This document shows positions 24,958 through 35,477 of a DNA stretch of 64,000 nt, piece after piece. The notes under the pieces are model-generated. The model had not been told where the DNA came from. It saw only the letters and a list, made by a program, of their open reading frames with translations, and searched no databases. Origin of the DNA: Lophium mytilinum. Lineage: Eukaryota; Ascomycota; Dothideomycetes; Mytilinidiales; Mytilinidiaceae. A program made the translations under genes and the position numbers. The stretch lies in the NCBI GenBank assembly GCA_010093605.1, contig MU004198.1:812456-876455 (forward strand). The letters run 5' to 3'. The stretch's first letter is position 1. The number at the start of each line of letters is the position of its first letter.

Positions 24958-25215
24958 GGCGGTCCTCCACTGTGGACTAGCTTCAACGCGCACGGCCTCC
25001 ACGCCTTACCCAATATGGTGGACCGCCAAAGCCACTCCATCTCAGCCTTACGGCACAGTGACAGGACCGCCTCTGTTTCCGGGAGACCGCCTTCAACATT
25101 TCCATCCGCTTCATCAGAACTTAAGGACCGCCGCGCTGGCGATTCCCTGCATTGGCCTGCCATGCGAACGGGAACGACTTCGCTCGGGAGACCGCCTCCT
25201 AATCCTAAGACCGCC
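24958..25215 (+). promoter_or_regulatory. Cluster of seven GACCGCC sites upstream of the C2H2 gene
   Basis: The heptamer GACCGCC occurs at 25021, 25065, 25085, 25126, 25190 and 25209 on the plus strand and at 24958-24964 on the minus strand. All seven lie in a 258-bp stretch that ends about 130 bp before the start codon at 25347. In random sequence of equal base use about 0.03 copies would be expected. The spacing is irregular, so it is not a tandem repeat and looks like a binding-site cluster. Confidence 0.55.
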
Positions 25216-25346
25216 TTATGTCAAATGCCTAAAATGGCAGCAATAGGCACGTATGCTTTCACGTACAAAGTCAGAGCATGTTCTCTGCAGGCATGCCGCT
25301 ATTGAGGCACATTACTGTGCAGTCTTCTTCTTCTTGCTAGATAGTC

Positions 25347-26558
25347 ATGAACCCCCGCACCAAAACATCCCACTCCCGAACTAGAACGAAAGCGCTTCGC
25401 CAGTCAAAGCCAAGACATCACCAGTCATACATCGTACGCTGGAGTTGTGAATTTCCCGATTGCGCATCGACATTCTCGCGCGTCTATGATCTCATTCGCC
25501 ATGAAAAGACCATTCACGGTCCTAAGCAGAGGTGTATATATCCGTGCTGCAAGTACGCCACCGCGAGAGCAGACAAAATGGATGAGCATACGCATAAAAT
25601 CCATCTCCGTGGCCAAGGTAAGCTTCTCTTCGCCTATGACCAAAGCTCTCTCTAAACAAATCAAGAAACGCCGTTGTCGAGCGTGTCTCCGATTGGAGAC
25701 ATGACAGATACCCAGAGGAACTCCTACACTGCGAGACCAAGTCCTCAACAAAGCATCTCCGAAGCACTTACTCCGCTTTACCCATCATTATCGTTCCTCG
25801 ATTCCGTAACGGCGGTTCCTCCCAATATTCAGTACCAAGAGCCGTTCATCTACGGCACGGGAGCTAGAGAGTCGACCTACTCGAACAGCAACATGATCAC
25901 TGAGCTCGAGCCGTTTGGTAACCTTGATCTGCAGTCTTTAAGGGACTATAGCTTCATTGAGAGTACATCAGAGCAATGGGGCCAGAAACCGGTCATTTAC
26001 GAATGCTGGAAATGTGGGGAGGAAGCGAACGCATGCACTTCGACTTTCTATACATTCGCGACATAGATACCACTGAAGCCAGTTTGCGCATTTTCATTCG
26101 ATACCGTGCTCTATCCTTTGACATGTACTACTTGGAGGATGCGATGAGTTTCTATTTCAACACTGCGCTTGCGACTAGTAGACTTTCTTCGTTGGCGCAG
26201 GAGGGTCTGCAGATCGATGTACTGTCCGAGATAGTCGCAACTAATATTCAATCAATGCAACGAATCCATGACACAATACCTTTTACTATTGCCTTGCCTG
26301 AGCTACAAGCTCTTGCCTCGACGTCAGTGTATGCAGTCCACCTACACGAGGTGCTTCAGTCGTATCAGCGCTGTCCCTCTAACACCAGCCTCGCCACACA
26401 TGGCTAGAACCTCCTATACTCCAGCGTCTGTCTCCACAAATCTGGCCGACGAAATCACACGCAATATATCACTGCTCCGGCTCCACTTGTGCTCTCTCGA
26501 CACCACTGTCAGGAGCACCCTAGCTAGCAGATATGAGCATCGCCAGAGTGGAGTCTAA
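25347..26558 (+). pseudogene. C2H2 zinc-finger protein gene with two frame breaks
   Basis: A host regulator-type gene. Exon 1 (25347-25617) encodes two C2H2-like fingers: WSCEFPDCASTFSRVYDLIRHEKTIH, preceded by a basic N-terminus, and CIYPCCKYATARADKMDEHTHKIH. An intron at 25618-25665 (GTAAGC...CTAAAC...AAG) joins exon 2 in frame. The frame then breaks twice: near 26000, where PVIYE continues as MLEMWGGSERMHF in another frame, and near 26390-26400, where SNTSLATH continues as MARTSYTPASVS. In each case a one-base change would account for it and no intron fits. The C-terminal half is helical with no known domain. It is either a young pseudogene or a gene with sequencing errors; the N-terminal 190 residues alone could still be made. 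Confidence 0.65.
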
Positions 26559-27858
26559 TTCCCGCTGCGCTAAAATTTACATCGGATTTGAGGCTTTAAA
26601 AGCCTATCGAGGTACCTCTAGCAGTCGCCAGAAATCTGAAGAGAGGTCAAGACGAGCAGCAAATATGATGTATAAATCCTCTAGGACATGGTCAAATCCT
26701 GCACAGCGGCAGTTTTGGCAGATTTGATCGCTCTGCAAGCCGCTAACAATGGCACCAGCTCATCCGCAGCCTCTACTTCCTAATGCTTCCAGATCTTGAT
26801 ATCCCTGGGGTTCAATTTGCTTAATTTGCTTTCTCTCAGTCCCCTGTTCGCCAGTCTCACTATCCCCGGTTCATTTTCCCGCTACAAAGGACGCCGCTTT
26901 CTCCAGCTCAGCACTTCTGTGTCTTCATCAGCGACATCCTCTCTGAAGACAGAAATTGAGGAACTTACATAGCACCCGCACTCCTCGACCCATGCCCACA
27001 CGCCACCGGCGTCTTCAAACTCTGCAGCTTCCCGCGCGCATACGACCGCGCAGCGAGCGTCCTAGTAACCTGGAGAGCGCCGATGCCTGCGGAGATGAGG
27101 GAGAATTGGGCAATGGGTTGCATGTTGATAATCGTAAGGTTGTTGAATTTCCACGGTGGAGTTGGATGGTTATGGCGGTTCCGGATTAAGTTCTTGCTTC
27201 TTCTATTGTTGCAGAGGATATTGATTCATGGAAAGCTCTCGAAGTTGATGATTCAAAAAGGGACGAAGTAATGGCCTTGATATACGTGATTCTTGAGCGG
27301 ATCGCGAGAACTCCACGCCCGACCCTCGAACCACCACAGACGTGATTTATAAAGTATGGCAGCACAAGTGCAATTCGAGATTGCGGGGACCCCGGGCCCA
27401 CGTTTCACAAAGCGCCCTCTGGAGCGAAGCGAAAATGATATTGCAGCATGTGTGATTGCGGGGGGCAAATCTAGTGGACAAGAGACCCGACATCGAGCGA
27501 GGGGGTACACCACAAGCTACTTGTGCGAGTCGAGATAAGGAGGTGAAGCGACGGTGGAGAGACATGTTGTTTAAAGGCGTACAGAGACCTTGTGGCGGGT
27601 AAACTTGACGTCCTGAAATTCTGTACAGACTCGGATGACGATGAGGCGATGGTTGTCGTGGAAGAGGGAACTTCGTGACAGGATTGACCTGCATAGTTTC
27701 GTTGCAGATTTGAGCATGCTTTGGCCGGCAGCTGGAGTCCTTTGGTGCTTTTATGAATTTTGAGTCGTAGGGTCTTAATCCTGTTTCGTTGATGTCCGTC
27801 TTCCTCTTGAGCTATGACCCAGATTTTGAGCACATACCATTCCAGCGACTATCAGTCC
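26559..27858. other. Intergenic region with a possible coding relic
   Basis: No gene I can support. A protein-like stretch with PCPHATGVFKLCSF and YDRAASVLVTWRAPMP is open on the plus strand around 26960-27130 but has no start or recognisable family. The 27350-27840 frames overlap on both strands and look like chance. Confidence 0.4.
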
Positions 27859-29163
27859 TCACAAGCGGCGTATAGTTCGTGCGCATGCTCTGGTCCTAGA
27901 AGTTACCCTCCTAGGAGTAGTCATCCGATCTTTATACCTTCTGCGTATACACCGGTCGATTGTCTGATCCATTCCTTGTATGATCGAATGGCTCCTTTTA
28001 TGGTAATGCTGGCTCCTGATCCACCGGACCAGCCACAAGACGTTGGTCAAGACACATCGGCGCACACTCCAGTCAGGGTCCTGGAGATCTGTGGGCCACT
28101 CAAAGTTGAGGGGATGATCCTGAATTATTTGCCAGACGAAGCAGCTGTAATGCTCGAGCACTGAAAAGTTTCTCCCTTGATCGAACGTATGACGGTCTGG
28201 ACGATTGTACTTGAGAATGAATGCATGGTCCGTTGGGACCACGTGATTGCGAATTTCGGCGACGAGTTCATCAGCAGAAGGTCCAAGAGGCCGTTTGAGA
28301 TGTCCTTTCGATGAAATGAAGCCGAATTGGCTTCCAATTCCGGTGCCAGCGTCTAGGCACTCCTCTCGAAAATCCCTATAGGCAGCGTGTAAAGTATATG
28401 TATGACTGGGCATATGCATAAAGTTGAGACTGATGCCCGACATCAGCAGTAGCCCTTCGAGGGTGCCAAAGGATCTTGGTTCGTAGTCGTCCGGAGGTCT
28501 AGCTATGCCGGGCTTCTTTGGTCTTCTTGCTTCTAGCGCCTGGATGATATGGTGCCGCCCGCTACTATCATTGTAGTGGTATCGAATGCGTTCGATCAAA
28601 TGATAGAACTTCCCGACCGCCAACTTCGCCTGGTCAAAATCCTGCGGCCAAGCCAAGCGTGCGGGCCTACATAACGGTAATAGATCCAAGAAATCGGTAT
28701 CCCATGCCTCCATCATAGTATAAATGAAGCGAGCATAATGCTCGGCAACAGAATAGTCACGGTAGAATTGAGATGGCTGTCGGCCAGATTCGCTGTCTTT
28801 CCGCCCGTTAATCACCAACAACCGAGAAACCGCGCTCAAACCTGGCCCTGCTGCATATTGAACTGGCGACTGACGAGGGAGGCAGCGATCTCTGAAAATC
28901 GCGTAAGCATCAAGGAAGTTGGTGTTGACTTCAACGTGGGAGTCTTCGACTGGTTCTGTGGTCATCAAGTTGAGCAGCTCGATCTCATCCGACAGGCCGA
29001 GTCTATTCGCAATTTCGAGAAATGAAGGTATCGTATACGCTCCTTCACCGTGAGAAGCCTCCGAAGCCATCTCTTGGCGGGCTGATGCTTGGTGTGGGGA
29101 TTGGATTGCTGGCACGCAACGCACAGCCGGAAGAGACACTCGGTCGACGAGCGTACGTGGCAA
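27859..29163 (-). CDS. Uncharacterised 434-aa protein, intact paralogue of the relic at 7885-8989
   Basis: Function not recognised. A single open frame of 434 codons ends at TGA 27861-27859. The start is either Met 29163 or, more likely, Met 29070 (MASEASHGEG), giving about 403 residues; homology to the decayed copy begins only at PSFLEIANRL. It has no signal peptide or membrane helix and ends in an Arg-rich tail. Recurrent features are FLDAYAIFRDRCLP near the N-terminus and a pair of similar helices (EHYARFIYTMMEAWDTDFL and EHYSCFVWQIIQDHPLNF). These suggest two related halves of about 180 residues. The paralogue on the other side of the LTR element is inactivated, whereas this copy has no break. 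Confidence 0.65.
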   Translation of the reverse strand: MPRTLVDRVSLPAVRCVPAIQSPHQASARQEMASEASHGEGAYTIPSFLEIANRLGLSDEIELLNLMTTEPVEDSHVEVNTNFLDAYAIFRDRCLPRQSPVQYAAGPGLSAVSRLLVINGRKDSESGRQPSQFYRDYSVAEHYARFIYTMMEAWDTDFLDLLPLCRPARLAWPQDFDQAKLAVGKFYHLIERIRYHYNDSSGRHHIIQALEARRPKKPGIARPPDDYEPRSFGTLEGLLLMSGISLNFMHMPSHTYTLHAAYRDFREECLDAGTGIGSQFGFISSKGHLKRPLGPSADELVAEIRNHVVPTDHAFILKYNRPDRHTFDQGRNFSVLEHYSCFVWQIIQDHPLNFEWPTDLQDPDWSVRRCVLTNVLWLVRWIRSQHYHKRSHSIIQGMDQTIDRCIRRRYKDRMTTPRRVTSRTRACARTIRRL

Positions 29164-29899
29164 GGGGAAGGAGCGGTAGGCGGTATTGCGATGTCACGGA
29201 CAAAGCTTTGGAAAAGGGTCGAGCTGATAAGAATGGTCTCAGAAGAAAAGCCGTGCGTGGGAGGTAGAGGAATCAGATCGTGAGATTGATAGATGAGTAT
29301 GAAATACGAAAATTTGAAGCTAGAGCGTAAGCATTTCTCAAATAATGATTCGAGACGGTCGACACTACCACGAAACGGCATATGGCTGTACCAAACTTTG
29401 TATGCCCATGCTCGCTTTACCTGGTACCCTACCTCTGTACCACGGCTCCCAACGAATGATAAACTGTAAGCTATCCCATCTGCTCGCCATCACTTCATAT
29501 TTCAGACCTTTAACCATATGAATGTACCATCTAGGAGCGCGGAGGGTTTAACACGCGGTGTCAGATAATCATTTGTATGTAGGGCATCAGGCGCATGTAT
29601 ATGGTAAGTAGTAGGTGCGGTCAGCGGCGATCCAGATTTCCCCGCTTACCAAGATTCCGATGAAAGCGACGACCTCCCCTCAAACACCATCGCCAAAGCA
29701 TCTGTCACCATCGCGCTGCGCAAGAAGATTCTAGCACTAACCCCTAAGCCTATAAAACTCTCCCTCAGCGCCTACAACAACTAAACCACAGTTCCTCTTC
29801 TCACAGCATATCGCTACTTACCTACCTACCAACAACTAAACCACAGTCCACAGCTCCATACCAGCCTTCTCAATACACCTCCCACAGCACAAAAAAGCC
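29164..29899. other. Intergenic region upstream of thioredoxin
   Basis: No supported gene. It should contain divergent promoters for the 434-aa protein and thioredoxin. A 19-bp stretch with CAACAACTAAACCACAG occurs at about 29775 and again at about 29830, next to the thioredoxin start. Confidence 0.5.
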
Positions 29900-30415
29900 A
29901 TGGCCGCCCCAACCCACATAACCGCCCCCCTCCACCTCACCACCCTCACCGGCAGCACCACCTACGTCCTCGCCGACTTCTACGCCGACTGGTGCGGCCC
30001 CTGCAAAACCATCGCCCCCTTCTTCTCCCAACTCTCCACCCAAAACACCGTCCCCGGCGGCCTCGCCTTCGTCAAAATCAACGTCGACGAGCAGCCCGAG
30101 ATCGCGCAGAAGTACAGCATCAGAACGTAAGCATGAACCCCACTCCACTCCTCTATTACAGAGGCTAATGTGTAATGTGGCTCGACTAGCATTCCAACCT
30201 TCATCCTCTTCAAGAACGGCAAAGTCGAGCAGACTCTTAATGCCGTGAATCCGAACGCGCTGAAGGCAATTGTGCAGAAAGTGAAGACGGAGCTCGCGGC
30301 CGCCCCAGCTGCGGCGCCAGAGAAGAAGCCCGAGGCGGCGGTGGAGGAGAAGACGGTTAGTGGGAGCTATGGCATGACTGGCGGCGGGAATAACTGGAAG
30401 ACGTCGCTGAATTGA
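29900..30415 (+). CDS. Thioredoxin with a C-terminal extension
   Basis: A cytosolic disulfide reductase that supplies electrons to peroxiredoxins, ribonucleotide reductase and sulfur assimilation, recycled by thioredoxin reductase. It has 150 residues in two exons, 29900-30126 and 30190-30415, with a GT-AG intron. The active site WCGPC is at residues 31-35 and the cis-Pro loop (IPTFILFKNG) opens exon 2. A core of about 105 residues is the usual length. It is followed by an Ala/Pro/Glu linker (AAAPAAAPEKKPEAA) and a conserved-looking tail GSYGMTGGGNNWKTSLN. I see no targeting signal. Assignment is secure; the tail's role is unknown. Confidence 0.92.
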
Positions 30416-30966
30416 ACAGAAATTGTGATTGTGACGCGAGGACGATGTGGGGCTTGTGCTGAGGATGACGGTGTAGAAGCTGGTGGGGGTTGATGGGGAT
30501 GGGAGTGGCTCTGGGTAGATGAAATATGGCTTACCTTCATGATATGGGGCTAGCGGAGTCAGAGAGATAGTGTTACGAATGATACCCTTTCACGATATAT
30601 ATGGTGCTGTGTCAAAAGTGCACATCAAATTCATCTTCCTACTACGACTCGTGGTGTTTTAACGTCCTAACAGAAACCTGGAGTGATTGCTCACGGTCCG
30701 GTTTATTTACTCCGTCTAGGGTAGTTTGCTAACGAATCGGGCCTTCGAAGAAGAATAGCGCTGGATTTCCCCTCAAGAGTCCCTACGAAGCACTTCAGAC
30801 GGCGTTCGTACAATGTCATCCAAAAAGTCTACTCGTGCTGTACCAATTCTTCCTCGTTAAGACGCAACATCCCAATGCATCGACGAAGAGCACCTAACAT
30901 ACAGGGAACCAATGAAGAAACCGCCTAGACGACTAGTCCTCAAGTCCATTATTACACACTACCCCC
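30416..30966. other. Convergent intergenic region
   Basis: Thioredoxin (plus) and the WD40 gene (minus) converge here, so it holds only 3' ends. I see no open frame, RNA gene or repeat of note. Confidence 0.55.
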
Positions 30967-33900
30967 TCACACCTCCGCCCCACAAGTCATACAGACAACC
31001 CTCTTCTCCTCCCTCCCCTCCACCCTTACAACCCTCAGCTTGAACTCGCTCCCCCCACAGCTCTTACACCTGACTTCATGCTCCGCCGCAGCTTCTACAC
31101 TCCCTGCCTCTGCTTCTTCCTCCTCCTCACTACTCAACGCACTGATCGTGCTGCGCCGATTATTCAACTCCGGCCGCGGCGGCTTTAGCTGCTGACTCGA
31201 GCCCGACCCATCTCGATCCTTAAACCGATTCATATTCCAAAACGCCCAGCTCTGCCCTTCTTGCACCCACATCGGGTTTTGAACGTCGCGGTTATTCGCC
31301 TCGATCGCAGGATCGCTACGCGAGCGAAGCTGGATGAGCTTCATAGGGTCAACGAGGGCGCTGTGCCCCTCTTTGTCGAGCGAGCTCTTAGGTGACGTGG
31401 TAACGACGGAGGGGAGGGTTTCGGTAGTGGATGTCGGGTTTGGGGGCGGTGTGGTGTATGGAGGGTGAGGTAGGCTGGTCATGCTGACGGTGCCGACGCT
31501 CTTTCTAGGAGAGGCGGAGCGGCCTTTGCGTTTTGGGCCGCTGGCGGAGTCGAAGGAGCCGTTCTTTTCCATGTCGCGGCGCCAGGAGAGGATGCGGTCG
31601 GAAGGGGGTTGGGTGGAAGTGCTGTCCCGCCTTGTGCGGCCAGAAGCTTTGGTTGCAATGCTGCTGGGGCGGCCGAAGGGGGCGGAGCCGATCTTCTTGG
31701 AAAATACGGAGGAGGTCTCCCATGCTTCGTTTGAGAGAGCGCGGAGGCGTTTCGCGTAGGCGCAGTCTTGACGGAAGACCTTGATAGAGCCGGTGTAATC
31801 TGCAGTGACAATGATGTTGCCGCCTGGATGTGAAGAGCGCGCGATGTAAGCTGGCGACTCCTCAACACGTTTGAAGTGAGGGTCAGAGGCGGCTGGAGTA
31901 GCTTGTGCGCTTCCAGCGTCGGTTGGTGCACGGGAAGAATTAAGGGAGTCGGCGCGAGACATGAGCGTTACGGGTGGTGGATTGCAAAGATCATACACGG
32001 GGTCCTCGGAGTTGCTTAGTAGCTGTCTGGTTTTGACGGGCGCCATGGTCGTGCATGTAGTGATGGATGTGTGTGCCTCAAACATTTCTATCGGCCGCTG
32101 GTTTCTCTTCTCGCCTTCAGAAGGACCAGTGGACCAGATGTATGCTTTGCGGTCCTCGCTCCCACAGAGTACGTACCCTGCATCTTCAGAAAAGGTCGCA
32201 CGGATCTGGCTGTAGTTGTTCTCATGCCCCCTGAACTTGACTTCCAAGCTCTTATCCCTGAAGTTGTAGAGTCGTATTCTGGAGTCGTTACTTGAGATCA
32301 AAAGTTTAACCTCACCATTGCTCTTCTCTGGCGGTATGCTCATCGTCTGTATACCAGTAATTTTGCTCCCTTTTGCATTTTTGCCATGACTTGACTTGAC
32401 GTGGATTTGGGTTTGGTATTTCAATCCTTCCGTTTCGTAAAACATGCAAAGGCCGCTGAGGGTACCTGCTATGCACGTCTTTCCATCAGGAGTAAATGAC
32501 ACAGCCGTGATCATGTCTGGCAATTGATTCCAGAAAGCCACGCTTTTATCAGGTATACTCCATAGTCGTAATTTCGTGTCAAGAGAACCTGCAAGGAAAA
32601 ATCGGTCATCTCGCGGATGGAATTGGATTGATGGGACGAAATCGGTATGCTTGAAGGTACATAGACATTCGCTTCTGCTAATGTGCCATAACCGTACCGT
32701 CTTGTCCATAGAGGACGAGAGAAGGAAGTTGTTCTGGCATCATTAGCGCTGGGCATGTTTGAGGGCATGTGCACAAGAGTGATGGCTAGGTGGAATTCAT
32801 CCCCAATAGCGGGGTATCCCCGGGCTATGCCAGTGCACCGCTCTCAGATCTGCGCTTTATACTCAACAAATCGCATAATAGCTGGGCGCCACCGGCTCGA
32901 AGTTGAGATAGAACTGGTACGTTCGCCGTAATCTTTCCCCGTCCGCCGGTGGACCATTAATAGGAAGGATAAGGGTCCCGGTAACCAGTTTTCCTTTACC
33001 GCAAGCCTTTGCCTTCTGCTGAGCATATTGTATTGGGTATGGAGCGGGCGCTGACTTGAGAGGGCCCAACAAGCTAATCGTGATCTGTTGAAGGAACTTT
33101 GGGTATATGCTCCCAATGCAGCAGACTTACTTTACTCCAGCTCAGGTCCAGTATCGTTGCCGTGTGGCCTAGATACTCTCGAAACGTCCCACTCTGGAAG
33201 ACAGGCGCAGTCAGCTGTAGCCGTCGATCATCCGCGGCTACCCCTTCTGCCTCCTCTTTCTCATGGCGTCTTCGCTCTTCAGGCGTCGAGATCACAGCCC
33301 ATACGCGGACAATCCTGTCTTGACCGCCAGCGGCTAGATACTTTCCATCTTTACTGAACTCGGTTGCCCAAACAGGATCGTTGCTTGCTGCAGAGCCCGA
33401 TGGAGTTGGAGGAACACCCGCCCCGTCTACTGGCTTTTTCTTCTCGGCCGGATTCTTCTTTGAACGTAGCTCTTGCGCCAGAAACAGCCTATTGAACTCC
33501 TTCTCTTTCTTGAATTTCGTCCTGACTTTGATGTATGCAGGTGGTTGCGGATATCGCGGAGAAAAGCCTAGATTATCGAACGGTTGAGAAAAGAGCTGTG
33601 CGTCCATTCCTTCAGGCCTCTCGCCAGTTTCCGATTCATCGTCACCAGGGCCGTCGAGGGTGCCTTTCTTTTTGTTTCCCATGAACCGGCTAAGGAACGA
33701 AACACCTTTCCTGTTTCCCGGGTCACACGTCAGCACTGTCAGCACTCTAAATACAGCTCCCAACCACCTGGGCCTGCTGCTCTGAATGTTCGACTTGCAC
33801 ACCAATCGCCAATGCCCTCTCTACAGAAGCAGAAACAAACCCCGTGAGCAGCCTATGTTTAGCTTGGGAAATATGACAAGCGACACATTAAGCGACCGGC

Positions 33901-34870
33901 ATTACAGAAAGTGCTTCCAGCAAAAACAGTTATCATCCTCCAGATATAATGAAACGCAGTGGCTCACTTCTTTTCTTTTGCAGAAGCATTTGAAAGCTCT
34001 CTTGTCGAGTCTGCCGGGTGTTTTGTGTTTGGGAAAGTCTCACTACCAGCTAATGTAGGAGACTGAACCGATCCATGTTCAGTGTTTGTAGGCGATCGTA
34101 ATATCTGAGGGAGTGTAGCTTGCGTATGCGTGCGCTTGAGGATGTGCTATTTGAGTGAATGCCATCGGTTAGCTATAATTCCTCGAAGTAGGATTCCAAT
34201 GCCAGCGCACTTGTGAGAGTGGGTCGATAGCAGCCTCTGACTGCTGTTTTCCTCCGCTGCCTCCATTCTGCGCGCCTTGTCCATTTGTTTGCGAAGAGGG
34301 GCTTCCTGGAGCTGTTCGCAGCTTCGTTGGGGATGTCTTTCCGCTCGATACTGGGCCTGTTTTCGTCCCGTCAGCCTTGCCCCAAGTACAATTGTCTTAT
34401 GCGACCCCAAATCCTAGCCCAGATTATGGATGCGACGTACGTTCACTCTTCGATAACGGCTTGGATAGTCTTCCAGGGTCCCCCTCGGTGCTCGGCGCCT
34501 TTATCGATGCAGGACTTTGCACGGCAGCTTCCCTGCTCTGGGGGTCGGTCACCCGGATCTTGGGGATCGCTTCCGCCATAACCTTCAAAGCTTCATGGAT
34601 ATCGTGCGATGGTTGTGGACATGCCTAGAAATGGGCAGATAGTGGAGAGAACGGCGTGGGGTAGGCGGATCGCGGCGGAAGAGGCTTGCGGTGACGGGTA
34701 GCAATACGGCTAGGTGAGAAGCGACCGAGGGAGAGAGAGAAGCGATTGAGAATCAGAGCATAAGTGATGGCGTGGATTGAAATGAATCGGGATACGACTT
34801 GTTTGGGAAAGCTCTTGGCGTGTTTTCGCTGCTGACGGCCGTCGCGAGGGTCCATGTCCGCAGACGTCAT
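30967..34870 (-). CDS. WD40-repeat protein, WDR44-like
   Basis: A 976-residue WD40 protein similar to fungal relatives of WDR44. Inferred exons: 34870-34796, 34624-34441, 34356-34211, 34146-33968, 33710-33131 and 32733-30967; every junction keeps frame. The family N-terminal motif DPLSQHILKRTHTQ spans exons 3-4, and GVSFLSRFMGNKKKG opens exon 5. WD repeats begin with GKYLAAGGQDRIVRVW, then YLGHTATILDLSWS / NNFLLSSSMDKTVRLW, and four or five more follow. The second half is Ser/Pro-rich and disordered. It ends in a small zinc-binding-like motif, CKSCGGSEF...CMTCGAEV. Exon 1 is the least certain, because its donor is GTATCC. Intron 5 (33130-32734) is 397 bp, long for this window. Human WDR44 binds Rab11; that role is only inferred here. 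Confidence 0.85.
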
Positions 34871-35477
34871 GCCATCTCCTCGCTTCCATGACCCAGTAAA
34901 TCCTTTCTGGCACCACCACCACCATCATGTTTCCAGCCAGTGCGTGAGTCCGGACACACAAGAGCTGGATTGGTCATTCATAAGGCGGTGTTTTTGTCCC
35001 AGGAGAGGGCGGTCAACAACTGCGGCATCACGCGCGAAAGCATGCCGCCAACCAGCAGTGACACAGGAACTGGGAACTGAGGCCTCGGTAAACTCAGAGC
35101 GCGTCAAACATTCAAGACTAATGGTAATATGGAGGTATAGTATATATTCCGTCACCCTATGGAGCGACCCAGTCCGCATCACCGTCATATACAAAAGTTC
35201 AATAATGAGATTATCAATCCAATTGAGCTGAGCATCATGATCCCCAATACCCGTAAGCCGTGCCCAGTCAATCCGCCCATCCAAGGTGATCATCCCGTAA
35301 ACGCCAAAATAACAAGAGTAAGTGAAAGATTAACACTTTCCCAATAATGCAGCCTCCAGTATTCCTACAGTACATGCTGTAGCATACTCCAGTAATGCAG
35401 AGAAGACACGAGAAGGTAAAAAGCCAGACCAGTAGCCATGCAGATAGAACAATAAGGAAGGGATATCATCGACACAT
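34871..35477. other. Intergenic region between WD40 gene and RNR2
   Basis: No supported gene. It contains the upstream region of the WD40 gene and the 3' end of RNR2. A (CAC/CAT)n run lies near 34909-34927. Confidence 0.5.

Noticed and set aside
26956-27271. Protein-like stretch LLDPCPHATGVFKLCSF...RAASVLVTWRAPMP
   Set aside because: It has some coding look but lacks a start, a stop-free extension or any family I recognise, so I list it only as a possible relic.
31479-31931. 150-codon minus-strand frame inside the WD40 gene
   Set aside because: It is a shadow in another frame of the Ser/Pro-rich last exon.
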